Positions 52,500 through 61,012 of a DNA stretch of 64,000 nucleotides are shown piece after piece. The stretch's first letter is position 1, and every line of letters begins with the position of its first letter. The position numbers were made by a program, and so were the translations under genes. Source of the DNA: Spirosoma sp. 48-14. Lineage in GTDB: Bacteria > Bacteroidota > Bacteroidia > Cytophagales > Spirosomataceae. Location of the stretch: the NCBI RefSeq assembly GCF_001898575.1, contig NZ_MKUD01000010.1:485110-549109 (forward strand), written 5' to 3'. Under the pieces are notes generated by a model that saw only the letters and a program-made list of their open reading frames with translations, was not told the origin of the DNA and did no database searches.

Positions 52500-53756
52500 A
52501 TGGTCGATACTATTTCACTTTCTAAACTGTTGGCCGGGGTGGTTGGCCTTTACCCAGGCTTCGCGGCTGGCTCCGATCAACCGGCCGGGTATCACCGTGA
52601 ACCCGTCGTTTATCTGTCGGACGCCCATAAGCTACTAAGGCCCGATATATTGCACGATTTAGGGCCGAATCTGGCTAAAATCGACTACCCGGCTTACAGC
52701 CCAACTAAAACGTATTTTCGATACGATGTGGTAAAGGGTAACGACGGCAAACTTTACGAGAATCAGGTAAAGGGCAATTTAGGCCATGCCGTCAGCGAGT
52801 CAGATTACTGGCAACCGACAACCGCGCTAAGTGCATGGTATAGCCGAATTGAACGCGGGGCAATTTCTAAACTGGCTTTACTGCTTGCGTCGGGTTCGGT
52901 TCCGCTTCTGGATAATCAGGCTATTTTTAGCTTAGAGGGTAACGCGTCCGATACGATCAACAAACAAAATCGGTTTGTTGGTTGGCGTATCTACGTATCT
53001 GGCAACGATACCGCGTTAGAGGTATTGAAAGCCGCGTTACAACTTTCCGGGGCCGTCGAAAACTTTCCGTTATACCTCTATCATTCGACACAGGACGCCC
53101 CGCTAACAGTTTTGAATCTTACAGGTAATACGCCCGGTCGGTCGATCTGGAAGGACATTAACGAAACGCTCTATCAGCGTATCGGCGGCTATTATCTGTT
53201 TGGCTACTACGAAAACGACCTACCAACAAACGTTTTTGCAATCGGGGCGAATCGCTCGTTTGCTGTAGGCGCGGCCTGTCGTAGTTGCGGGGGTGGGGTG
53301 GATGCCTATTTGCTCGAAGGTCGAAGCCCGTTTATTGCCATTGAGCCGGTTTACATCCCGAACGTTTCGACCCCGTTAACGATGGATTTAGCCGAACTGT
53401 CGGCGGTTCAGGTTTCTTCTCAAACATGGGGGTTAAATCTGGTTATATCGGCCAAATCTGACGCAACCCGGCCGCTAATTGCCAATAAGGACAATTTGGT
53501 TAACGCGCTTCTGTATTCGATTGCTTGCGACGTTCTGGAAGAAATTTCTACCTCTGACCGGGTAAACGCTACGGCTAAGAATATGACCAATCAAGCCTAT
53601 ATAGCTCTAAACGGCCAGAAGGACACCGACAAAGGACTAAAGGCCGAACGTAACAAAATCATTGCCGATACAAAGGCAACGTTTTCGACAATTTCACCCG
53701 CAACGCCCCCCGAAAAACAACGGCCCGGTATTTCTATCGGTAGCATGTGGGATTAA
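52500..53756 (+). CDS. Phage structural protein, unknown
   Basis: 418 residues, after the capsid terminator. Mainly beta and loop segments; a YRRIGGYYLFGYYENDLP-like aromatic stretch and a CRSCGGG cysteine motif (near residue 265). The C-terminal charged helix (LKAERNKIIADTKATF) may aid assembly. Likely a head-tail connector or tail protein; no family recognised. Confidence 0.7.
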   Translation: MVDTISLSKLLAGVVGLYPGFAAGSDQPAGYHREPVVYLSDAHKLLRPDILHDLGPNLAKIDYPAYSPTKTYFRYDVVKGNDGKLYENQVKGNLGHAVSESDYWQPTTALSAWYSRIERGAISKLALLLASGSVPLLDNQAIFSLEGNASDTINKQNRFVGWRIYVSGNDTALEVLKAALQLSGAVENFPLYLYHSTQDAPLTVLNLTGNTPGRSIWKDINETLYQRIGGYYLFGYYENDLPTNVFAIGANRSFAVGAACRSCGGGVDAYLLEGRSPFIAIEPVYIPNVSTPLTMDLAELSAVQVSSQTWGLNLVISAKSDATRPLIANKDNLVNALLYSIACDVLEEISTSDRVNATAKNMTNQAYIALNGQKDTDKGLKAERNKIIADTKATFSTISPATPPEKQRPGISIGSMWD

Positions 53757-53761
53757 ACACG

Positions 53762-54208
53762 ATGGACGGGATAACGCTACATAACTGTTTTGTGGCTCCG
53801 CTTTTGCGGATAACGCCCGATATGCTCAACCGGGTTTTATCGGATGTAATAGCGGCCAACGCCGTATTAATAGCCGATCTGAACCGGAAACAACTTGCGG
53901 CCGGTATTCGCGCCGATAACTCAGCAATAAGCCCGTACTATCGACCGGATACGGTTCAAATAAAACGGGATAAAGGTCAACGAACCGACCGGGTTACGTT
54001 GCACGATACGGGCGATTTTTACGAATCAATTTTTACGGCTGTGTTCGATCAGGCTTTCGACTTAGAAGCAACCGACCCCAAAACCGAAGAATTGAAAGCA
54101 AAATACGGTGACGACATTTTAGGGCTAACCCCCGAAAACCGGGCCGTACTGATTGAAGTGATTAAACCGCAATTTATCGACCTGTTAAAAAAAGAAATTG
54201 CATTATGA
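53762..54208 (+). CDS. Head-tail joining or tail-completion protein candidate
   Basis: 148 residues from the ATG at 53762 (MDGITLHNCFVAPLL); an earlier ATG adds 5 residues. The segment VQIKRDKGQRTDRVTLHDTGDFYESIF resembles the loop of HK97 gp10-like tail-completion proteins (R-x-L-x-TG-x-F). It overlaps the next gene by 4 bases. Assignment inferred from motif and position. Confidence 0.65.
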   Translation: MDGITLHNCFVAPLLRITPDMLNRVLSDVIAANAVLIADLNRKQLAAGIRADNSAISPYYRPDTVQIKRDKGQRTDRVTLHDTGDFYESIFTAVFDQAFDLEATDPKTEELKAKYGDDILGLTPENRAVLIEVIKPQFIDLLKKEIAL

Positions 54209-54390
54209 AGCTCTTAAAAAAGATAACAGACTTTGGGGTTATCTCACTATCTGGCACATATGTAAAATATGCAAAGGAATATCCATTCTCACTGAATATA
54301 AACCTTTGGTATATATCAATTGCCATGGTAGCATGGGAAATAGGCGCGTATATCGGTGAAAAGCTAATGGATTTAATCAGTAGTTTCTAA
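54205..54390 (+). CDS. Small phage membrane protein
   Basis: 61 residues with one hydrophobic helix (INLWYISIAMVAWEIGAYIG). Coupled by 4-base overlaps to both neighbours in the head-tail module, where a membrane protein is unexpected. Confidence 0.6.
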   Translation: MKLLKKITDFGVISLSGTYVKYAKEYPFSLNINLWYISIAMVAWEIGAYIGEKLMDLISSF

Positions 54391-54944
54391 TGAGCCAGAA
54401 CCTAACCCCGCCCGTTGGTATCGTTACCGATCAAACCGGCATAGACGAAGTAATAGCAATCATTCAGGAGCGATTAACTACGCTCGATTGGCTGGAAGTA
54501 TCGTTAGGCCGCGTTCGACCGGCTATCAAAACGGCGGGCGGATTGCCTGAACCCTGGATTTACAAAGAAGACGGCGAAAGTTACCGGGCTTACCCGAACG
54601 ATACGCTAAAATCCTTTACGTGTCTGTACGCACACGACGACGAAACGATTAAAAACGAGGTTTTCGGCATTCGGACGCTATCTGTTATCTGTTGGGCCAA
54701 CCTAAAAACGTTAGGTATCGAACCGCCAACGGTCGAAGGCTTAAAACAGCAAGTTATTAGAAAGTTACTCGATTTGTATTGCGTCCTATCGGTTAATAAA
54801 TCGTTCGACCAAACGACAGCCGGGGCAACTGGTATTTACCCAGGCTTCGACGTTTCGGGGCTAGAAAGCTCGTATCTATCGTATCCATACGGCGGCTTTC
54901 GTATCGAATTGACCGTCCATTATACCAACCTGTGTAACTCTTAG
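54390..54944 (+). CDS. Phage neck or tail-terminator protein candidate
   Basis: 184 residues, beta/alpha with helix IDEVIAIIQERLTTLDWLE and C-terminal beta (GGFRIELTVHYTNL). Size and position between gp10-like and tail chaperone genes fit a tail terminator or neck protein. No family recognised. Confidence 0.6.
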   Translation: MSQNLTPPVGIVTDQTGIDEVIAIIQERLTTLDWLEVSLGRVRPAIKTAGGLPEPWIYKEDGESYRAYPNDTLKSFTCLYAHDDETIKNEVFGIRTLSVICWANLKTLGIEPPTVEGLKQQVIRKLLDLYCVLSVNKSFDQTTAGATGIYPGFDVSGLESSYLSYPYGGFRIELTVHYTNLCNS

Positions 54945-54947
54945 GCC

Positions 54948-55202
54948 ATGTACCAATATTTAGTCCTTTGCTCTCTAATTGGCGTTACGGGCGTTATCCT
55001 AGTCGATAAATGGAAGGTTGATAATTATATGAACGTTCGCGGGGTTCGCTGGTGGCCGCGTGAACCTTGCCGACTTTGCCGGGCTTTCTGGTTTGGTGTA
55101 ATCTGCTACGTCAGTCTACTACTTTGGCCGTCGATCATTTACCTGTGGGTTCCGTTGGCCTGTATTCCTATTCAAAAAATCGTCGGTAAACTATCAACCT
55201 AA
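54948..55202 (+). CDS. Small phage membrane protein with CxxC
   Basis: 84 residues with hydrophobic helices at both ends (LVLCSLIGVTGVILV; FWFGVICYVSLLLWPSIIYLWVPLACI) and a PCRLC motif. Its last base overlaps the next gene. Could insert into the host envelope; role unknown. Confidence 0.6.
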   Translation: MYQYLVLCSLIGVTGVILVDKWKVDNYMNVRGVRWWPREPCRLCRAFWFGVICYVSLLLWPSIIYLWVPLACIPIQKIVGKLST

Positions 55203-55618
55203 TGCAAACTATCACACTACCGGGCGGCTCTATCGTATTATACGATTCGCCCAGCCGTTTACCAGAATCCCGACGCGTGTTATACACCTACTATATGGCT
55301 TTCCATAGTGGAATAGGGTCAACAATGGGCGATGTGGATAGGCATTTTGAGCCAATAGTAAGTTTAATTGGCGCAAATGAAATCGAATCGGCTATAACCG
55401 AAATCAACAACCTTCGGTATTTGCTCTTTGGGCTTATGAATAAGCAAACAGCCCCTAACGCCTTAGCCTTTTGCTGTTGCATTCATTCGGTAAATAATGT
55501 TCGTTGGGACGATTTCGTAGAAGAGGGATTAGAAAAGCTTTTAGGCCAATTAAGCGAGTACGGGCTTACACAAGAACATATCGTTTCCTATCATCAGCTA
55601 TACGAAAAAAAGTCTTAG
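55202..55618 (+). CDS. Tail assembly chaperone, short form (gpG-like)
   Basis: 138 residues directly before the tape-measure gene, the position of lambda gpG. Terminates QLYEKKS with TAG at 55616-55618. The end of the frame carries the slippery site used to make the long form. It probably binds the tape measure with the long form during tail assembly. Sequence identity to known gpG families is not recognised; size and signal support the role. Confidence 0.82.
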   Translation: MQTITLPGGSIVLYDSPSRLPESRRVLYTYYMAFHSGIGSTMGDVDRHFEPIVSLIGANEIESAITEINNLRYLLFGLMNKQTAPNALAFCCCIHSVNNVRWDDFVEEGLEKLLGQLSEYGLTQEHIVSYHQLYEKKS

Positions 55619-55980
55619 GCCCGTTGCAAAAATCGTTTCCTAGGCATTTCGTAGACACAAAAACGGAATACTATGAGTTACTGCAACGGGCTTTTTTGGT
55701 TCAGGCAACCGAACTACTCAACCCCGAAGACCCAAGTTTAGAAGTTAGGCGACAAGGGGTAGAAAGAGAGTTTATTGAGCGCATAAAGCCTACCGTTTTA
55801 GTTGGGTCAAACAATATGCCCGATATGATTCTAAAAGCGTACAGAAAGAATAAATTTTTGCTTATCAGTGAAGGTCTGCCAGTAAATGACGAAACCTCAA
55901 CACATGAGTTTTGGGGCTTTATGACAGACTTAGAAGATAAGTTTTACAGCCAAATTAACGGCAATAATAGTAACGACTAA
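55202..55980 (+). CDS. Tail assembly chaperone, long form by programmed -1 frameshift (gpGT-like)
   Basis: Ribosomes slipping -1 at A AAA AAG (55606-55612) join the first 137 residues of the short form to 122 more read in the -1 frame (from GTC at 55612: VLGPLQKSFPRHFVDTK...) and end at 55980, about 259 residues. The -1 frame is open for the whole required distance and needs no start codon of its own. Lambda gpGT and its relatives have the same arrangement and similar sizes. An independent start in this frame at 55504 is possible but would overlap by 115 bases and is not needed. Confidence 0.85.
55606..55693 (+). promoter_or_regulatory. Programmed -1 frameshift signal
   Basis: Heptamer A AAA AAG in the zero frame (GAA AAA AAG) at 55606-55612, spacer TCTT, then a 12-bp stem (55617-55628 with 55682-55693, one G-U at the base) with a 53-base loop. 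A AAA AAG is the strongest known bacterial -1 heptamer (dnaX). Confidence 0.85.
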
Positions 55981-56001
55981 ACTACAGGCCCGTATAGTCG
56001 T
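55973..56001 (+). ncRNA. Late-gene hairpin element, copy 5
   Basis: Stem ACGACTA/TAGTCGT, an A-A mismatch and AC/GT closing pairs around loop TACAGGCCC (55983-55991). It begins inside the last codons of the gpGT frame and ends 29 bases before the tape-measure ATG. Confidence 0.7.
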
Positions 56002-56030
56002 CAGTAACCAAACCCCTTATTTCTACGGGC

Positions 56031-59000
56031 ATGAACACAATTCAATTTGAAGACGTATTCGGTTATTCTAAATGGTTAGAGTGCATAAAAAACCTTACAG
56101 TTGCCAATGATAAATTAGGCGATAATTTAGAGGGCACTAGTAGCCGGGTTAAAAAATCACTTTCTGAACAACTTGCCCTTTTAGAGCAGTATGCAAAACA
56201 AATAGAGAGCCTTCAAAAAGCGGGCAATATTGTTGGCATTGCCCCGGACTTCCAAAAGACATACGAAGCGGTTAAGAGCAACAAAAAGATTCTTCAGGAC
56301 AATAAATCAATTGTCGATGAAAATAACGAGGTAATACAGTTAATGCAAAAGCGATTAGCTGAACTTCGTGCCGAATACGGAAAGTTAGACTTAGCCCAAA
56401 AAGAAGACCAAAGACGGGCGAAAGAAATTAGTCGAGAGTTAACACAGACTACGAAATCAGTTAACGGATTAATAGTAGCTACAGATTTAGCTGGTAGAAG
56501 TGTAAAAGGAGCCGAAGGGTCGTTTAATGCGTTTAAACAGCAAACACGTGATCTAAAACGCCAGCTCGACGGACTTCCCAATGCTTACGATAAAATAACG
56601 GGCAAAATCAATGAGCAAAACCGGGCGGCTGTTGCTCTAAATGAGCAGTATCAAAAAAATATAAAGTCCATTAATGACATTAAGCGAAATCAGAAAGATT
56701 TCACTCCCAATGTCGGTAATTACCCACAGGTATCTAACAATAAAGGGTCTGGACTATCCACGGTAGGCGCATTTGCAGCCGGGGCGGTTGGTATAGGTTC
56801 GGCAAGTATTTTAGCTGACAAAATACTATCAGGAATCAAAAGTGCAGGTGAAATAATCCTACAATTCGATTCCCTTGATTCTGCTTTACAAGTCGTTTCT
56901 AATGATACAGCACTATTCACTCAACGTCAGATTATGCTACAGCGCGTTTCTGATGATTTGGGGCAAGATTTGTCTGTTGTCGAAAAAACGTACACCAATC
57001 TAACCGCTTCAAGTAAAGGAACAAGGCTTGAAGGAGAAGCAACTGACAAGATTTTTACAGCCGTTACCGGAACAATGGGTCGGCTTAAAAAGTCAGGCGA
57101 AGATACCGAGGGGGCATTACTGGCAATTGGTCAAATGATGTCAAAAGGTACAATCCAAAGTGAAGAGCTACGCGGGCAGTTGGGCGAAAGAATACCGGGG
57201 GCGTTCAACATTATGGCCCGCGCTTTAGGGGTTACAACGTCAAAATTAGGCGATATGCTTAAAAATGGTGAAGTATTGGCTTCGCAAGCTTTGCCAAAAT
57301 TTGCTATTGAACTTGAAAGGACGTTTAATCCTAACCGTGAAAAGCGAGTAGAGGGATTGACGGCCAATTTAGCCCGCTTACGAAACGAAGGCGTAGAATG
57401 GGTAAAAGGTTTAAATATCGGAGATACAGCCGGAAATTTTATAGGCTACATAACTTCAATGTCCCGATCTGTTAGGCTGTTTTTCAGTTCTAGTGTTGAA
57501 GAATCAAGCCGAAAATTAGCCGAACAAACCGAAAAGGTTAATCAATTGGAATCAACCTTGCCCAGCCTATTGAGTCGATATGATGAATTGAAAAGTAAAT
57601 CAAAGCTTTCAGCCGACGAACAAAAGGAGTTACAGACAGTCGTTAACGACCTTGCAAATATTGCTCCCTCAGCCGCAACAGGTTTCGATGCTTACGGAAA
57701 TGCGTTAGATGTAAATAAAAGTAAGGTTGTAGGTTTTGCTCAGGCCCAACGCGAATTAAACGCTGAACTAAATAAAGCTGCAATTCAGGCTCTACGCGAT
57801 CAGACAACCGGGCAAATGCAACGGGCGCAACAGACACAAAATACCCTTAACCGAGGGACTAAACAACGGTCGTTTAACTTAAAGCCTTTTCTTTTAATGT
57901 CCGCCGAAGAGCGTCGGCAAGCAACGACCAAAGATGCCGGGAAGCGTCGGGAAGTAGCCTTATCTGACGACGATCAACGAGACTTAGCAGGTAGCTTACA
58001 AAAGGAAAATAAAGCCATTGAGCTAAGTATTTTACAGCGGTTACAGTTGGGCGACAAACTCACCCAGGCAGATAAACTTTATATTGACGAAGGGGCTAAC
58101 GTTAACCTAAAACGGTATAAGGTGATAGAGGATTACAATAGTAAGATAGCCGAATTGGATACCAAACAAGCCGAACTGTTTATTAAAGGCGACCGGGATA
58201 GTTTAAAAAAACGTGAAGACGTTTTAAAGGACTTAAAAACCTATCAGGACAAAAAACAGGCCATTCTATTCCCGTCACTTACAAGTAAAAAGGATGCAGT
58301 CGATGAACCTACAGCGAAAAAGGCAAAAGACGAGGAAACGGTTTTAGAAAAGATCGACAAACAAATCAAATCCATTGAAGCAACCTTACAAAAACAGGCT
58401 ATGCGGGATTTGAAAGCGGGCCGGATTATCGACGTTGACCCGAAGCTAGTTGAAAAGGTTCAGAAGCTAAAGTTAGAGTATGAAGCTATTCGGGCTATGC
58501 AGGAAGCCGTAGAAAATGGTACGTATGGCAAAAAGATAGCAACCCCCAATAAATTAACCACAAGCGATTTAGACCGCTTAGGAGAACGCCCCTATGTTAG
58601 TTACCGACTAGATGATAAGGGTAGGCAAATGTCAGGGTCGGATATTACCGAAGCCGACGCAAAGCGAACCGCACAATTAGAGGAAAACTTAAAAGATCAG
58701 TCAAATATCATGGCGTTGTACTACGTCAAACGCAAACGACTTGAATACGACCTAAATAATTCTCTTAGCGGTTTAGATCAAAACCGACAAAAACAATATT
58801 TGGATTTATTAAACCAAATAGAGTTAGCCGAAAGAGCAAAGGATAAAGATAAAGTGCAACGACTAAAGGAGGAATACGCCCAAATGACCGAAGAAGACAG
58901 GGCTTATTTTTCAAGGAAAGCAGAAATTCAAGAGAAGTATATACAGGCGGGTACGACGCTTGTAAACGGCTTATTCGAAATAGAGCAACAAAAGAATCAG

Positions 59001-59789
59001 AATCGTCTAACCGCACTCGAAGCCAGTAAACAGGCTGAATTAGATGCCGTTGGGGATAATGAAGGGGCAAAAGTTGCGATTGAAAAAAAATACGATCAAC
59101 AGCGTAAACAAATCCAACATCAACAAGATGTTTCAGCTCGAACCCAAGCCCTCTTTAACGTGGGAATAAGTACAGCCGAAGCGATAATGAAGGTTTATGC
59201 AACTTTGCCTCCGCCAGCCGGAACGCCGTTAGCGATTGCTACAGGTGTCTTAGGTCTCGCCCAGGCGGCTATTATTATGGCTAAACCCCTTCCGCAATAC
59301 TTTACCGGAAAAAACATCGACGGGATTACAAACGACAATTATAGCGGCCCCGCCTTAGTTGGCGACCGTTACGGTCGGGAGTTATGGCAACATGACGGTA
59401 AAATGGAACTGGTAAATAAGCCTACAATCGTAAACGTTGGCAAGGACGATGTAATTTACCCCAACGCAATGACGGAGCAGATACTACAGTCTAATGCGAT
59501 TGTAGGGCAAATAAACCGCCAAACAATGGCTAACCATCGGTTAACGCAAGGAAGAGACGAATATCAGGTTCGGCAATTGTCTGGTGCTATCAATTGGGAT
59601 AATTTCCCGGTCAAGCGGTTAGCGGATGCAATCGGCGAAGCTAACGAAAAGCTACCGTTTAATATGACTACGTTTGATGAACGAGGGGTTTTAAACTGGT
59701 TTATCAAAGCCAATCAACGAACGCTAGACCATAGTAGAAAGCGCGACCTTAATTGGACGAAGGTTAACGGGGAGTGGCGTAAACGATAA
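56031..59789 (+). CDS. Phage tail tape measure protein
   Basis: Sets tail length and is ejected with DNA. 1252 residues: N-terminal coiled coil (about 10-230), a hydrophobic segment (GLSTVGAFAAGAVGIGSASI, about 240-260), then the tape-measure N-terminal domain with AVTGTMGRLKKSGEDTEGALLAIGQMMSKGTIQSEELRGQLGERI (pieces TGTMGRLKKSG, QMMSKGTIQSEELRGQ, MARALGVTT), more coiled coil, a second hydrophobic Gly/Ala/Pro-rich segment near 1060 (TLPPPAGTPLAIATGVLG), and a C-terminal NYSGPALVGDRYGRELW. Follows the gpG/gpGT pair as expected. Confidence 0.95.
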   Translation: MNTIQFEDVFGYSKWLECIKNLTVANDKLGDNLEGTSSRVKKSLSEQLALLEQYAKQIESLQKAGNIVGIAPDFQKTYEAVKSNKKILQDNKSIVDENNEVIQLMQKRLAELRAEYGKLDLAQKEDQRRAKEISRELTQTTKSVNGLIVATDLAGRSVKGAEGSFNAFKQQTRDLKRQLDGLPNAYDKITGKINEQNRAAVALNEQYQKNIKSINDIKRNQKDFTPNVGNYPQVSNNKGSGLSTVGAFAAGAVGIGSASILADKILSGIKSAGEIILQFDSLDSALQVVSNDTALFTQRQIMLQRVSDDLGQDLSVVEKTYTNLTASSKGTRLEGEATDKIFTAVTGTMGRLKKSGEDTEGALLAIGQMMSKGTIQSEELRGQLGERIPGAFNIMARALGVTTSKLGDMLKNGEVLASQALPKFAIELERTFNPNREKRVEGLTANLARLRNEGVEWVKGLNIGDTAGNFIGYITSMSRSVRLFFSSSVEESSRKLAEQTEKVNQLESTLPSLLSRYDELKSKSKLSADEQKELQTVVNDLANIAPSAATGFDAYGNALDVNKSKVVGFAQAQRELNAELNKAAIQALRDQTTGQMQRAQQTQNTLNRGTKQRSFNLKPFLLMSAEERRQATTKDAGKRREVALSDDDQRDLAGSLQKENKAIELSILQRLQLGDKLTQADKLYIDEGANVNLKRYKVIEDYNSKIAELDTKQAELFIKGDRDSLKKREDVLKDLKTYQDKKQAILFPSLTSKKDAVDEPTAKKAKDEETVLEKIDKQIKSIEATLQKQAMRDLKAGRIIDVDPKLVEKVQKLKLEYEAIRAMQEAVENGTYGKKIATPNKLTTSDLDRLGERPYVSYRLDDKGRQMSGSDITEADAKRTAQLEENLKDQSNIMALYYVKRKRLEYDLNNSLSGLDQNRQKQYLDLLNQIELAERAKDKDKVQRLKEEYAQMTEEDRAYFSRKAEIQEKYIQAGTTLVNGLFEIEQQKNQNRLTALEASKQAELDAVGDNEGAKVAIEKKYDQQRKQIQHQQDVSARTQALFNVGISTAEAIMKVYATLPPPAGTPLAIATGVLGLAQAAIIMAKPLPQYFTGKNIDGITNDNYSGPALVGDRYGRELWQHDGKMELVNKPTIVNVGKDDVIYPNAMTEQILQSNAIVGQINRQTMANHRLTQGRDEYQVRQLSGAINWDNFPVKRLADAIGEANEKLPFNMTTFDERGVLNWFIKANQRTLDHSRKRDLNWTKVNGEWRKR

Positions 59790-59795
59790 AATATA

Positions 59796-59822
59796 AAAGC
59801 CCGACTTTGATAGTCGGGCTTT
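59796..59822. terminator. Bidirectional terminator after the tape measure
   Basis: An 11-bp perfect stem (AAAGCCCGACT/AGTCGGGCTTT) with A and T runs on both sides. It ends the late transcript and, leftward, the toxin-antitoxin transcript. Confidence 0.9.
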
Positions 59823-60090
59823 ATTTATCTCCGTAATGACCATAACATGACAAAATTTCTAATTCATCGTTGGTAAAACTATACACTAATCGGTGTTCTT
59901 GATTGATGCGTCTGGAATAAAGGCCTTTTAGGCTCCCCCTCAATGGCTCCGGTTTTCCAGTTCCCTTTGTCGGGGTTCGACTACATTCTTTTATCAGACC
60001 TTTAATCTTTAAAAATACCTGTTCATCTCTATCGCGCCAATCTTCGTATTCTTCATACGCGTCGTCAACGAAACCGATTTTTCGCCCCAT
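59821..60090 (-). CDS. YoeB/Txe-like ribosome-dependent mRNA interferase toxin
   Basis: 89 residues of the RelE/ParE fold. The pattern YEEYEDWRDRDEQVFLKIKGLIKEC, then GTGKPEPLRGSLKGLYSRRINQEHRLVYSFTNDELEILSCYGHYGD is the Txe/YoeB signature (Glu46-like E, Arg65/Arg-H-R-L-V-Y, terminal H-Y). It overlaps the antitoxin by one base and lies on the minus strand after the late-block terminator. Confidence 0.9.
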   Translation of the reverse strand: MGRKIGFVDDAYEEYEDWRDRDEQVFLKIKGLIKECSRTPTKGTGKPEPLRGSLKGLYSRRINQEHRLVYSFTNDELEILSCYGHYGDK

Positions 60091-60290
60091 TACAGATTAT
60101 CAAACTCTTCCAACGTAAAAACTTTTACATGACCTTCGGCAACCTGCTGTTGCCGTTGTTTGATCTTTTGAACAAACTCCTTGTTGTAGACAGGGCTGTT
60201 AGGCTTACCTGCAAGGGGGTCGAATGCCTTCGTTTTGCGAGTTAAGAAGGCAAATTTACTACCCGTTAATTTGCTTAAACGAACTCCCAT
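60090..60290 (-). CDS. Antitoxin partner of the YoeB-like toxin
   Basis: 66 residues, basic N-terminal part and an acidic C-terminal tail (VAEGHVKVFTLEEFDNL), the usual toxin-wrapping end. Fold unknown; not a typical YefM by sequence. The spacing (toxin start overlaps its stop) and order (antitoxin first) are those of type II modules. Confidence 0.78.
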   Translation of the reverse strand: MGVRLSKLTGSKFAFLTRKTKAFDPLAGKPNSPVYNKEFVQKIKQRQQQVAEGHVKVFTLEEFDNL

Positions 60291-60313
60291 TTTGTGTGTT
60301 TTTTACTATTTGC

Positions 60314-60341
60314 TTGTCAAGGTAACAAGATATTTTGACAA
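60314..60341. promoter_or_regulatory. Operator candidate upstream of the toxin-antitoxin pair
   Basis: Inverted repeat TTGTCAA ... TTGACAA with 14-base spacer, about 25 bases before the antitoxin ATG, where autoregulated modules place the operator. Confidence 0.6.
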
Positions 60342-60400
60342 TTGATTACAATTAATGACATTTTATTGCATATATTCCATCTGATAATCCGAACAGGGCC

Positions 60401-60544
60401 CTAACACAATGTTTTTAGCGCAAAATCTGACTCCCATACTTCAAACGTGCCGTTCGCCAATCCGGGGCTATCATTCGCTAGTTGAAAGCCTGTTTTAAGC
60501 GCAAACGGACGCCCGTTTATTAATAAATCTTTATGGGCAAACAT
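60401..60544 (-). CDS. Small ORF or gene remnant (47 residues)
   Basis: An ATG-to-TAG frame with coding-like composition (MFAHKDLLINGRPFALKTGF, ending SDFALKTLC). The same frame stays open upstream to 60616, just after a stop at 60617-60619, with no ATG at that point. It may be a truncated gene or one with a non-standard start. No family recognised. Confidence 0.35.
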   Translation of the reverse strand: MFAHKDLLINGRPFALKTGFQLANDSPGLANGTFEVWESDFALKTLC

Positions 60545-60791
60545 GCCGGAAAATCCTTCTTCTGCGAACGCGTCGGCATTTTCGACAGTAAACGAGTGAT
60601 ACCGATTTTGCTCAATTTATTTGATTATTATGCATTCTAGTACGGTTTTTAATTTAGGAAAATAATAGATTGCCTTACAGGTTGTTGTAAATTTTGCGGT
60701 TTATATATTTTTAGCGTCCTAACGCCTATAGGTCTAGGAAAAATATTGCTCTATTCGCTTAAAAAGCCGCTTTGTCTCATTTAAAGCACCT

Positions 60792-60901
60792 ATGCCTATA
60801 GGTAAAAAGACCGTAAGGTGTAGGTAAAAAGGCCGATACCTATAGGTGAAAACACCGGGGGGTATAGGCAAAAACACCGAGAGGTATAGGCGAAAAGACC
60901 G
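60792..60901. repeat. Five tandem 22-bp iterons
   Basis: Units at 60792, 60814, 60836, 60858 and 60880, each exactly 22 bp and without gaps. The shared core is a TATAGG-like block followed by Y, R-AAAA and ending RCCG or ACCG (for example ATACCTATAGGTGAAAACACC in unit 3). A sixth, degenerate copy (CCTATAGGT) lies near 60724. Followed by an AT-only tract. Regular spacing of 22 bp places the sites on one face of the helix every two turns. Confidence 0.92.
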
Positions 60902-60950
60902 ACATAATATTATATATAATAATAAAATTAATAATACATTTAAAAAAAAA
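60902..60950. other. AT-rich tract next to the iterons (DUE candidate)
   Basis: Almost only A and T over about 48 bases, directly after the last iteron. AT tracts next to iterons are melted at plasmid and phage replication origins. The role here is inference. The surrounding stretch 60545-60791 and 60951-61012 shows no gene. Confidence 0.6.
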
Positions 60951-61012
60951 GAGATTTCCGACGCTACCGCGCCGGTTTCTAATTTTTTAGTAAGCGTTGG
61001 GCTGTTGGGTGT

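Noticed and set aside
55504-55980. Independent 158-residue gene
   Set aside because: It begins deep inside the previous gene, and the -1 slippery site explains the open frame better.
60792-60901. CRISPR array
   Set aside because: The repeats are contiguous without unique spacers, and no cas gene is present; they are iterons.
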